From contig CALFBF010000074.1 in assembly GCA_937949965.1 (NCBI GenBank), positions 1-36,584 of the forward strand: DNA of 36,584 nucleotides. The letters are read 5' to 3'. A program made the translations under genes and the position numbers. Position 1 is the stretch's first letter; each line of letters begins with the position of its first letter. The notes below the pieces were generated by a model. That model searched no databases. It was not told the DNA's origin and saw nothing but the letters and a program-made list of their open reading frames with translations. Of this stretch, positions 1 to 7,859 are shown one piece after another. This stretch comes from an uncultured Roseibacillus sp. Its GTDB lineage: Bacteria; Verrucomicrobiota; Verrucomicrobiia; Verrucomicrobiales; Akkermansiaceae.

Positions 1-296
1 AGACCCTGCCAATGAATGCAGAGATGCTACTTACAGTATCAATGGCTCCTCTTCTCCTCATCAGTAAAACGCCACGGCCCACACATACTTAAGTCATAAC
101 TACTTGACCAAGAATTACTTACAGCAATTAAACCCTTTTGAAAGAATTCAAAAATTCGTTCTCTTTAAAAAATCTGAAGGATTCCCTCTCTCGCCGCCGT
201 TTTCCTAGCAGATCATCTGAAGAAAATCTTCCTCATATTCGTCCTGCTTTAGCAAGGTAACCAATAACGATTTTCTTCACTAATCCCACCCACACT
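1..296. other. Stretch with no recognisable gene
   Basis: I see no convincing coding frame, RNA gene or terminator here. It is fairly AT-rich in its middle part (about 100-180) and presumably holds the promoter of the secreted-protein gene starting at 297. No clear -35/-10 pair or Shine-Dalgarno sequence could be assigned. Confidence 0.4.
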
Positions 297-983
297 ATGA
301 AACTTCTCTTTCTGGCATTCCTTCTCTGCTATCACTCGGCATGGGCTGGTCCTTTCCTCAACATCGATCGCTTGGGAGAACAGCTTGGAGGCTGGGAATC
401 TAAGGGAGAACGAGCGGCAGACTACGAGCGATCTGGCTCCAAATATCGTTCATGGAAGCCAGAGGTCACTCCCATGATGGGCGGGGGCATCTTCATCTCT
501 ATGCGTATTGATCATCTCCGGGGACTCTTTGCCTCGGACGATCACGCCTCACTGCAGGTCACCCTCGATGCCGAAGGCAACATCGTCGCGGCACAATCTT
601 CGATGGCATTTCAGGGTCGCAAGATCACTTCAGACGCCATTCATTTGGGCGTTTCCGCAGGAACGAAAGTAACCGGTGTCGATCAGGTCGCCAAAGTCGG
701 AACCGATCTCCTTGCTAATCTATCCTCCAAGCTCCTACGCGAGAATGTAGCAGAACCTGGGCGGGTGACCTTTCCGGCGGTGATTCACCACAACTACAAT
801 ATCCTCTGCCTTTCTACCGGAATCATTGAACCCGAAAGAGAGGGCCTAGAAGTCGCCGAACCCACTCCTCTCTCTTCTCCAGAAATCCCAAGCCACCCGA
901 CTCAAGAGCCTCTCAAGGTCAAAGAAGATAAGAACACAGTCCGCAAAACGGGGAAGACGACATCTCTCCCAACTGGTCCTTGA
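297..983 (+). CDS. Secreted protein of unknown function
   Basis: The 228-residue product begins with a typical Sec signal peptide: Lys2, then a hydrophobic core, then SAWA before Gly18, a good AxA-like cleavage site. The mature part has no motif I recognise. Residues 20-175 look like a compact globular domain. The last 50 residues are rich in Pro, Ser, Thr and charged residues and are probably disordered. The ATG at 297 is chosen because it gives the complete signal peptide, although no strong Shine-Dalgarno sequence precedes it. It is followed on the same strand, 85 nt later, by a lipoprotein gene. Function unknown; location inferred as periplasmic or extracellular. Confidence 0.7.
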   Translation: MKLLFLAFLLCYHSAWAGPFLNIDRLGEQLGGWESKGERAADYERSGSKYRSWKPEVTPMMGGGIFISMRIDHLRGLFASDDHASLQVTLDAEGNIVAAQSSMAFQGRKITSDAIHLGVSAGTKVTGVDQVAKVGTDLLANLSSKLLRENVAEPGRVTFPAVIHHNYNILCLSTGIIEPEREGLEVAEPTPLSSPEIPSHPTQEPLKVKEDKNTVRKTGKTTSLPTGP

Positions 984-1068
984 TGCCGCCTTTCAAAAAC
1001 CCCATAATTCATCTCGCTTCTTTTTATGCGAATAAACTAGCATTAAGGGACGTCGAATTTCGGTAACC

Positions 1069-1653
1069 ATGAAGAAACTCATCTCTTTCAGAAATCTGGC
1101 CCTCACGGTGAGCAGCTGCACGCTCGCGGTTGTGGTATCCTGTACTCCTTATCAACAACAAGGAGCCGCAATCGGTGCTCTTGGTGGTGCAGGTCTCGGA
1201 GCGATTGCAGGTGATGACACTGGCGATGTCCTTACTGGAGCGGCCCTCGGGGCTGCTGCGGGAACTGGCGTTGCCGCCTACCGCGAAGAACAAACTCGTC
1301 GCAGCCGCAGTCGTCAGCCCTTCAACAACAACGCTGCACCCTCACAACAAACAGCACCTCCCACGCAGCGTCCTAGCTATCAACCGCCGCCGCGAACCGC
1401 TAATCCACCACTCCCACAAACCTCGCGGACAAGCTCAGGCTCCTACCCCGTTGCCACTCCGAGCATCAAGCCGAACACAGTGATCTCTCCTTACCCACCC
1501 TACAACGTACTTGATACCACCGGTGCGAAGTCAGGAGACAAGTTGTGCGATCCCTCCACCATCCCCATCGATCCTGCCACAGGGAAGCAATACACCGACC
1601 CACGCACTGGGCTTCCTGACGTCAAGCGGGGGAAATACTTCATCGTCCCCTAG
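1069..1653 (+). CDS. Glycine-zipper lipoprotein
   Basis: The 194-residue product starts with a lipoprotein signal ending in VVVSC, so Cys25 is the probable lipidated residue. Residues 32-70 form an Ala/Gly-rich glycine zipper (GALGGAGLGAIAGDDTG followed by GAALGAAAGTG). This pattern occurs in YMGG/SlyB-like outer-membrane-associated proteins and usually marks a membrane-inserting or oligomerising hairpin. Residues 78-145 are rich in Arg, Gln, Pro and Ser and look disordered. The C-terminal 45 residues are Pro-rich and contain DPATGKQY and DPRTGLP, a short repeated motif. It is probably an envelope structural or stress protein; the exact role is unknown. It is preceded on the same strand by another exported protein. 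Confidence 0.75.
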   Translation: MKKLISFRNLALTVSSCTLAVVVSCTPYQQQGAAIGALGGAGLGAIAGDDTGDVLTGAALGAAAGTGVAAYREEQTRRSRSRQPFNNNAAPSQQTAPPTQRPSYQPPPRTANPPLPQTSRTSSGSYPVATPSIKPNTVISPYPPYNVLDTTGAKSGDKLCDPSTIPIDPATGKQYTDPRTGLPDVKRGKYFIVP

Positions 1654-1698
1654 CGGAGGCGACGGACTCGGCGGCGTCCTATAGGGCTCCGTTATTCA

Positions 1699-2020
1699 TT
1701 ATGTGAACAACTCAATATCCTCTAGGTCGCGCAGAGTGACCTTTCTTATAATATCGAGAAAATCTCTCATGTAAGCGGCATTCGCAGAAGTATCTCGGAC
1801 AGCAGCATACAGCCGGCACTGGAGGCCGTTCTTAGTAATGCGACGCTGAGAAACATAGTCCCGATCGAGGTAGGGCTGAATAGCCCAAGTCGGCAAAGTA
1901 GCAATCCCACGCCGACTCGTAACGAGCTGCAATAAGGCAACCGTTAGCATGGCAGTTCTACGCTCCGGATTCACCCCAGCAGGTTGCAGCACTTGCTCCT
2001 CTAACAAGGGGCGGTGCAGT
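1699..2020 (-). pseudogene. MetR-like LysR regulator, C-terminal remnant
   Basis: Read on the minus strand, this stretch encodes about 105 residues matching the C-terminal effector-binding domain of LysR-type regulators, closest from memory to MetR. Recognisable blocks in order are VLQPAGVNPERR, LLQLVTSRRGIATLPTWAI, YLDRDYV and LQCRLYAAVRD, ending at a TAA at 1699. E. coli MetR has the corresponding blocks FLQPAGV, GIAALPHW and SRLYAAVRD. The N-terminal DNA-binding domain and most of the first effector subdomain are missing. The homology begins only a few bases after the rsgA stop codon, in a different frame, and has no plausible start. I read it as the relic of a deletion that joined rsgA to the end of a metR-like gene. 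A very short translated fragment from an internal ATG at 1950 cannot be excluded. Confidence 0.72.
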
Positions 2021-2023
2021 AGG

Positions 2024-3169
2024 TTACCAGTCGCCTCGTTCTTCTTTATCGAGTTCGACCCGGTCTTCCCAGTTGCGTGCTTTGATCTTGCGGTCACGCT
2101 TAGCCCAGCGTTCGGTCGCCATCTGCCGTTTCTTCTGACGCCTCTTGAGTTCTGCGATTTCGATTTCGAGATTGAGAAAACTCTCGTAGCGAGCGGGGTC
2201 GAGCTCACCGCTTTCAACCGCAGAGACGATTGCGCAACCGGCATCACGCTCGTGCTTACAATCGGCGAAACGACACTGGAGAGTGAGTTCTTCGATATCG
2301 AAGAAACTCTCGCGAAGGGTCGCTTCATCAGTCCACATCTGGACCTCGCGGATACCGGGATTGTCGATGAGCATCCCTCCCGAGGGAAGGAGAACAAGCT
2401 CTCGCCAACTGGTGGTGTGACGCCCTTTGCCCGTCACCTCGTTCACCTCTCCTGTGAGAAGATCCTCGCGATCAAGAAGTTGGTTAACGAGAGTAGACTT
2501 TCCCACCCCGCTGGAACCTACCAGCGCCAGAGTCGTTCCGGGGGTGAGATAGTTTTTCAGAACTTCCAAGCCAGTGCCTTCCACCGCACTCGCGCCGTGG
2601 ACTTCGACTTGAGGATCAATCTCCTTCACCTCAGCAACAAGAGCAGCCATCTCGGCTTCCGTCACTAGGTCGGCCTTATTGACTAGGAGGACACCGCGAG
2701 CGCCGCTTTTGCCAATGAGGATCAGATAGCGCTCGAGACGTCTCACATTAAAATCTGCCACCGCATCGGTGACCACAACTACCACGTCAACATTAGCTGC
2801 AATGACTTGTTCTTCCGAAGAATTGCCTGGTTTCTTGCGTGAGAAAGTTGTCACTCGCGACAATTGAGCGCGGATGATGTGTTCATCATCCTCTCCCTGC
2901 ACCTCCACCGCAACCCAGTCCCCTACGGCAGGTAAATCGGCATCGCAATCAGCCTCGTGCCACACTTTGCCACCGGTGACGACTTCGAGCTCTTCCCCGG
3001 TTTCCAGCCAAGCTCGGAAATTAATCTTGGTCTCTTCTACCAAGCGAGCGGGGATCCAGCCCTGCTTACGGTAAGGTTCGAATTCTTTCTCAAACTCTTG
3101 ATTCCATCCTATCTCCTCCAAAGTCACTTCCGGGAGATTAGCAAATTCAGCGCTATACGAAAGAGCCAT
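2024..3169 (-). CDS. rsgA: Ribosome small-subunit-dependent GTPase RsgA
   Basis: RsgA is a circularly permuted GTPase that acts late in 30S subunit assembly in the cytoplasm. The 381-residue product shows an N-terminal OB-fold region (about 60-115) and then the G motifs in permuted order: NKAD (G4, 164-167), GSSGVGKST (G1/P-loop, 218-226) and DNPG (G3, 269-272). A C-terminal zinc-binding segment has Cys299, Cys304, His306 and Cys312. The length fits the family (about 300-380). The ATG at 3169 gives a full-length protein with the usual N-terminal extension. The gene points away from the hydrolase gene at 3278. Immediately behind its stop lies a metR-like remnant, so its original downstream region has been rearranged. 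Confidence 0.95.
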   Translation of the reverse strand: MALSYSAEFANLPEVTLEEIGWNQEFEKEFEPYRKQGWIPARLVEETKINFRAWLETGEELEVVTGGKVWHEADCDADLPAVGDWVAVEVQGEDDEHIIRAQLSRVTTFSRKKPGNSSEEQVIAANVDVVVVVTDAVADFNVRRLERYLILIGKSGARGVLLVNKADLVTEAEMAALVAEVKEIDPQVEVHGASAVEGTGLEVLKNYLTPGTTLALVGSSGVGKSTLVNQLLDREDLLTGEVNEVTGKGRHTTSWRELVLLPSGGMLIDNPGIREVQMWTDEATLRESFFDIEELTLQCRFADCKHERDAGCAIVSAVESGELDPARYESFLNLEIEIAELKRRQKKRQMATERWAKRDRKIKARNWEDRVELDKEERGDW

Positions 3170-3277
3170 TCCTCATGCTACCTCAACTCCATTGAGCAGA
3201 CACCGCGCCGAACATTCTTTGTGGATGAAGTGAACCTCTGACTTGGTTTTTCCCAAAACGAGGCCATTCTTTACTCA

Positions 3278-4198
3278 ATGCGCTGGTTTGCCCTCCTTCT
3301 CTTCCTGCCTCTCTTCTCTTGTGGAGTACAATCCGAAGCCGTTCCCCCGCCTTCCACTTCCTTTCTAACAGCTAACGACGGTAAACGGCTCCCGCTCCAG
3401 CACTGGAACCTTAAGGCTAAGCCAAAAACAGTCGTGATTGCGCTCCATGGGGTCGAAGGAGCGAGTCAGGACTTTCAAAACCTCGGAAAGACTCTTTCCC
3501 AGAAATCCCCCGACACCAGTCTCTACGCGCTCAACTTGCGAGGAAGCGGCTACGATCCAGATCCTCATAACAAAGGCAATATCTCTTCCCCTTCTCTCTG
3601 GATGGAGGACTTGGAAACGCTCCATAAGCAGCTTCGCAAGCGCCACCCCAAGGCCCGCTTCATCTGGATGGGTGAATCCATGGGCTCTCAAATCGTGCTC
3701 CATACTGCGGCCCAAGCAGAGACCTTGCCCGACGGCCTCATTCTCGTTTCGCCCGTCGTTTCACTCGATTTCATTCCTCCTCTTTTGGTTACCCTCCTCA
3801 AAACGGCTGCAATCTTACTTCCCGATTTGGGAATCTCGATGAAGACTCTCGCGGGGGGCCAACTCCCGAACACTCCGCATGGCGATCCCCTCGAACAAGG
3901 GCAGAAGAACCCCTATCACGTCCCTCGTTACCGACTGCGCTACCTCAACGCAGTAGCCACACTCTCGGAGTCGATGAAAGAGCAAGCCACCGCAATCCAG
4001 CTTCCCACCTTGATCCTCAACGGGGAAAAAGATCCTCTGACCAAGCCGGAAGAAGTTATCGAGTTTGCAAAAGCTTTTGCGGCCCCTCCCAAGCAGCTTT
4101 CCTTTGCGGAATCTCAACACCTTCTATTTTACGATCAGGAAAAAGAAGAGGTCATTGCAGCCATCCACGACTGGTTGCGACAGACCACAAAGCTATAG
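3278..4198 (+). CDS. Alpha/beta-hydrolase lipoprotein (lysophospholipase/monoacylglycerol-lipase-like)
   Basis: The 306-residue product has a lipoprotein signal, MRWFALLLFLPLFSC, with Cys15 as lipidation site, so it is probably anchored in the envelope. The rest is an alpha/beta-hydrolase fold: HGVEGAS (oxyanion region, 57-63), nucleophile elbow GESMGS (Ser at about 134), Asp in NGEKDPLT and His in ESQHLLFYD near the C terminus. This order and the cap region resemble the serine aminopeptidase S33/monoacylglycerol lipase group, which hydrolyses lipid or other esters; the substrate is not readable from the sequence. The gene converges on the YmdB-like gene with a 34-nt gap. The ATG at 3278 is chosen because it gives the intact lipoprotein signal. 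Confidence 0.85.
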   Translation: MRWFALLLFLPLFSCGVQSEAVPPPSTSFLTANDGKRLPLQHWNLKAKPKTVVIALHGVEGASQDFQNLGKTLSQKSPDTSLYALNLRGSGYDPDPHNKGNISSPSLWMEDLETLHKQLRKRHPKARFIWMGESMGSQIVLHTAAQAETLPDGLILVSPVVSLDFIPPLLVTLLKTAAILLPDLGISMKTLAGGQLPNTPHGDPLEQGQKNPYHVPRYRLRYLNAVATLSESMKEQATAIQLPTLILNGEKDPLTKPEEVIEFAKAFAAPPKQLSFAESQHLLFYDQEKEEVIAAIHDWLRQTTKL

Positions 4199-4232
4199 CA
4201 CTTTTCACTATAGTTTCCGTAGCGTTTTCCAT

Positions 4233-5024
4233 TTACTCCTCAGCAATAATCTCGCGGAAGCGTTTCACTGCTAGTGCAGTCCCGGACTCAGGATCGATAT
4301 CTACGATCATGCCACCTAGTTCGACAGGGCCTTTTGCAATTGGGAAGCGGGTAGGCATGCCAGTACGGAAACGCCAAACTACGCTATCAACCGCTCGCCC
4401 TAGAACAGAATGATGAGGTCCACACATCCCGGCATCTGTTAGCACCGCCGTGCCGCCGGGTAAGATTCGCTCATCAGCAGTTTGCACGTGAGTATGTGTT
4501 CCCACTACCGCAGAGACTTTGCCGTCGAGATGATGACCAAAGCCGATCTTCTCACTAGTGGCTTCGGCATGGAAGTCGACGAAGATCATCTTAACTCCCT
4601 CTTCTCGTAAGCGCTCGACTTCGGCAGTGGTTTTGGTGAAGGGATCTTCTAAAGGGGGTTGGATGAAGACCCGACCTTGAGCGTTAATCACCGCGACCTT
4701 TCCCTTAGCGGTATCGAGAACCACACTACCCGCTCCTGCTGTTCCTTCGGGCCAGTTGATAGGACGTAGGAGGCGGGGTTCGGTGAGGAAGTAATCTACA
4801 ATTTCTTTCTGATCCCAGACATGATCACCCGTAGTTACTACTGCAATCCCTGCACGAAGAAGATCAATGGAAAGCTTGGGAGTAATTCCTCGACCACCTG
4901 CGATATTCTCTCCATTGGCAATGACGAAGTCGATTCCCTCCTCCTGACGAAGGCTTGGGAGACGCTTATAAACGGCCTCCCGACCTGGTTCGCCTACAAT
5001 ATCTCCTAGAAATAAAATCCTCAT
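4233..5024 (-). CDS. YmdB-family metallophosphoesterase (TIGR00282 type)
   Basis: The 263-residue product matches the YmdB family of di-metal phosphodiesterases, shown in Bacillus to hydrolyse 2',3'-cyclic nucleotides. Metal-ligand motifs are visible in order: GDIVG near the start, NGENIAGG, GDHVWDQ, DFHAEATSEK and GTHTHVQT. The length is typical (about 260-265). The ATG at 5024 places MRILFLGDIVG at the N terminus, where the family begins. A GAGGA sequence lies just before it with very short spacing, so the in-frame ATGs at 5036 or 5054 remain possible. The gene follows the kinase gene on the same strand, but a terminator-like hairpin lies between them, so it probably has its own promoter. 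Confidence 0.92.
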   Translation of the reverse strand: MRILFLGDIVGEPGREAVYKRLPSLRQEEGIDFVIANGENIAGGRGITPKLSIDLLRAGIAVVTTGDHVWDQKEIVDYFLTEPRLLRPINWPEGTAGAGSVVLDTAKGKVAVINAQGRVFIQPPLEDPFTKTTAEVERLREEGVKMIFVDFHAEATSEKIGFGHHLDGKVSAVVGTHTHVQTADERILPGGTAVLTDAGMCGPHHSVLGRAVDSVVWRFRTGMPTRFPIAKGPVELGGMIVDIDPESGTALAVKRFREIIAEE

Positions 5025-5183
5025 TTCCTCGCCCATCCAACTAAGAAAACCCATCTCATCAGGCTTCGCAATCCTTATACGAAAGGGTATTTCTAGTAAT
5101 TTTCATCTTCCAAACTCCTGCCTTCGGAAAATCGAACCATTTCCCAAGACCGAATTCTCCTTTTTGCGGTAATACGGTAATAA

Positions 5184-5212
5184 AAAGGCCGCCATTCATC
5201 ACAGCGACCTTT
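5184..5212 (-). terminator. Rho-independent terminator behind the Ser/Thr kinase gene
   Basis: Read on the minus strand, a 9-bp stem (AAAGGTCGC pairing with GCGGCCTTT, one U-G wobble) encloses an 11-nt loop. A TTTTTATT tract follows. It lies 85 nt beyond the kinase stop codon, a normal place for an intrinsic terminator. Confidence 0.7.
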
Positions 5213-5296
5213 AGTAAAGTTCAACCAAAAAGCTGTATTCTATTACTCATCAAGAAGTAACAGTGATAAATCCAAATTCTCGTAATCGAAGGTATC

Positions 5297-7654
5297 CTAT
5301 CTCCGACCCTTTATCGCCTCTATCGCTCGTTCAGCGTAGAAAGAGAGATCTTCGTTAGAATCCTTAGTGAAGGGTCGAATCAGTTCAAGAGCCCAAGCCT
5401 CGGAACCACGGCCAAGCGCTCCTATGAATTCTTTCTTCTCGCGCTCATCCTTCAGTTCGCTGGAGACTGCCGTCCACATTGCCTTTTTCTCGTAATTCAC
5501 CAAGTCGACCTTGCCAACGAGGAACTTAACCAAAGAGTCAAAAGCGTATGAACGCAGGAACTTATCACTTTCGCCACGAAGAGCTTTTAGGTGAGTTTCG
5601 AATAAAGAGGTATCACGCCAATTGGCTAAGGCAGCGTAGGCAGCCACTCTGAGAGTATTCTCGTCGGAAGCCAAAGCGGCACTGACAGCACCCTTGGCCT
5701 GGGGATCGCCACTTGCACCGAGTAAACGAAGGAAGGTTTCTTTAGGTTTGGAGTCGAGAGAATTCTCAAAAGCCTTTAGCAAATCCCTGGCTACACGTGA
5801 GTTATTGGTCTTACCTTCTAGGTGCCTCTTTACTGCTCTCTCGGCAGCAGAGCGAACATCTGGTGAGTCGGTAGTTGAAATAATCCGATAGAGAACATCC
5901 AGATGATCGGTCTCCACATTCTGCCCAGTTGCATTCAGGGCTGCTACAACGGAGCCATTATCCTCTCCATCGGTAGCATATTTGAGTAAGAAGGGCATTG
6001 AAGACTCTTCTCCTCGCTTACCGACCACCTCGAAGAGTTTGGTCCGGATCTGCTCGCTGAGATTCGTCGAGGAAGCGAACTCCGCAACTCGTTTATCGAG
6101 ATCAAAACCATTGGTAGTGGAACGACCGAGATAAAGAGTTTGGTAAACCGCTCCTTTTTCGGGGTCAAAATCAACACTAGAGGCTGCGGCTAAGAAACTC
6201 TCTACATTTTTCTCCGATAAAGGAATCTCTGTTACCGTCGGATCAGCAGCTTGTGCCATCAGTCCTTCCAACTCTTTCTCCGCATCACGAGTTCCCATCA
6301 CATCGACAAGTAAAACGGTGGTTACGACAATGGCGACTCCGAGAACAGAAGCTGCAGCAATTTTAACAGCAGAATTTCCCTTAGCAGACTTACCAGGAAT
6401 CGCTTGCGAGGTCGCCCCGCCAAGTCCGGAACTGAGGATTTGTCCCGTTTGAGAAGAAGGAGCGCCAATCGAAGCACTCACTTGTCCAGTGATTGCGGAT
6501 ACTGGCCCCGTGATCACCCGGCTTGTCTGAGCTCCGGTGATTGGGGTGGGAGCACCACCCGGAGGGGTAATGGGTTGTGGAACCACTACTGGGACCCCGC
6601 TGGCTTGCGCATCTGTAGTCTCACTAGCAGCGGCCGAACCTAGTACAGGTCCAGTCAGAAGTTTGGCCCGGACAGGAGTCGCCCCCTCCCGCGCCCCAGA
6701 CTGAACGGGAACAGGCCCAGTGAGATGGCTTGAATCTCCCATTGAAACGCGGGGAGATCCTGCGTTGAGACTACTCGCGGATACTGTTTCTACCGCAACG
6801 GGCGCAGTCTGAGGAACTGGCTGTTCGAAAGAGAGAAAACGTTCGAGTGCCTCGCGAGCGTTACGAGGACGGTCGTCGGGAGCACGCGCAATGTGCCACT
6901 CAACCCATTGGCAGACCCAATCGGGAAGATCTGGCCGATAGTCCTTAAGAGGGTGAAAATCATTTTGCAAATGAGCGGCCATCACCTGAGGCGCAGTCTC
7001 GGCATCAAAAGGATATTCCCCAGTTAAACAGAAAAAGAAAACACAGCCGAGAGAATACATGTCGGTGCGTTGATCTAGAGGAACACGTTCGAATTGTTCG
7101 GGTGCCATGAAATGAATCGAGCCGAAGACGGCGTCGCCGTGGTCGATCGTTTGTAAAGAAGGTTTGGCGGAAAACTTAGCCAAGCCGAAATCCACAAGCT
7201 TAACTTGGAACTTACCAGAAGGCAGCCAAGTAACCATTACGTTGGAGGGCTTAATATCGCGGTGAACAAGATCAAGCTCTTGCGCCGCGATGAGGGCCTC
7301 TAGACACTGGACGGCAGTTTCGCGAAAATCCTGCCAAGTCATCGTCCCCCGCTCGACCATCTCATCGAGGGTCCGACCAGATAACAACTCCATGACCACG
7401 TAGGGACCGTCACTATCTACCCCGGCATCGTAAACGGTGACAATATGAGGATGCTGCACTGAACAAAGAGCGGTCGCCTCCTTGAGGAGTGCTTTGGTGG
7501 CGCCATCTTCTTCGTCATTGGCATCAAATCCTTCTTCGGTAAGGACTCGCTTGATGGCGACTTCCCGATTTAAGTTTTTGTCGTAGGCACGATAAACCGC
7601 CCCAACTCCTCCTTGGCCGATTTTCCCCCTGATTTCGTATCGTTCTTCGCTCAT
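5297..7654 (-). CDS. Membrane Ser/Thr protein kinase (PknB type) with C-terminal HEAT-like domain
   Basis: The 785-residue product has an N-terminal Hanks-type kinase domain (7-275). Visible motifs are the glycine loop GQGGVGAVY (14-22), catalytic Lys35, HRDIKPSN (131-138), DFG (155-157) and APEQ (184-187), so the kinase should be active. Residues 280-425 are a Pro/Ser/Thr-rich linker in which TGPV or TGQV/I recurs at least six times. One membrane segment (VLGVAIVVTTVLLVDVMG, about 436-453) follows. The remaining 330 residues are alpha-helical with spaced repeats resembling HEAT/PBS-type repeats, which should lie outside the inner membrane. It probably phosphorylates cytoplasmic proteins in response to something bound by the outer domain. 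It is separated from neighbours by a terminator (5184-5212) and a 205-nt divergent intergenic region. Confidence 0.93.
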   Translation of the reverse strand: MSEERYEIRGKIGQGGVGAVYRAYDKNLNREVAIKRVLTEEGFDANDEEDGATKALLKEATALCSVQHPHIVTVYDAGVDSDGPYVVMELLSGRTLDEMVERGTMTWQDFRETAVQCLEALIAAQELDLVHRDIKPSNVMVTWLPSGKFQVKLVDFGLAKFSAKPSLQTIDHGDAVFGSIHFMAPEQFERVPLDQRTDMYSLGCVFFFCLTGEYPFDAETAPQVMAAHLQNDFHPLKDYRPDLPDWVCQWVEWHIARAPDDRPRNAREALERFLSFEQPVPQTAPVAVETVSASSLNAGSPRVSMGDSSHLTGPVPVQSGAREGATPVRAKLLTGPVLGSAAASETTDAQASGVPVVVPQPITPPGGAPTPITGAQTSRVITGPVSAITGQVSASIGAPSSQTGQILSSGLGGATSQAIPGKSAKGNSAVKIAAASVLGVAIVVTTVLLVDVMGTRDAEKELEGLMAQAADPTVTEIPLSEKNVESFLAAASSVDFDPEKGAVYQTLYLGRSTTNGFDLDKRVAEFASSTNLSEQIRTKLFEVVGKRGEESSMPFLLKYATDGEDNGSVVAALNATGQNVETDHLDVLYRIISTTDSPDVRSAAERAVKRHLEGKTNNSRVARDLLKAFENSLDSKPKETFLRLLGASGDPQAKGAVSAALASDENTLRVAAYAALANWRDTSLFETHLKALRGESDKFLRSYAFDSLVKFLVGKVDLVNYEKKAMWTAVSSELKDEREKKEFIGALGRGSEAWALELIRPFTKDSNEDLSFYAERAIEAIKGRR

Positions 7655-7859
7655 GAATTATTAATCCCTCGTGATTATTAAATCATACCAAATAAAATTA
7701 CCAAAGTAAATCATGGCTTATCAAGTCACCCAAAAAAGATGACAAACAAGGCATTTAAAGGGTCGCTGGGTTCTTTTTTAGAGGTAGCACTATGACGTCC
7801 TAACGTTTTTCACATGATAGAACTTTCCAAAAGCAGCGTTTCTTTCGTCAAGATTCGTC

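Noticed and set aside
1949-2668. 239-codon plus-strand open frame opposite rsgA
   Set aside because: It lies wholly antisense to a well-supported GTPase gene and the metR-like remnant, and its translation resembles no family.
3070-3090. GGTTCGAAT resembling a tRNA T-arm
   Set aside because: It lies inside rsgA and no acceptor or anticodon stem can be built around it.
4194-4214. CTATAG...CTATAG inverted repeat behind the hydrolase gene
   Set aside because: Six weak pairs, no T-tract; too short to support as terminator or operator.
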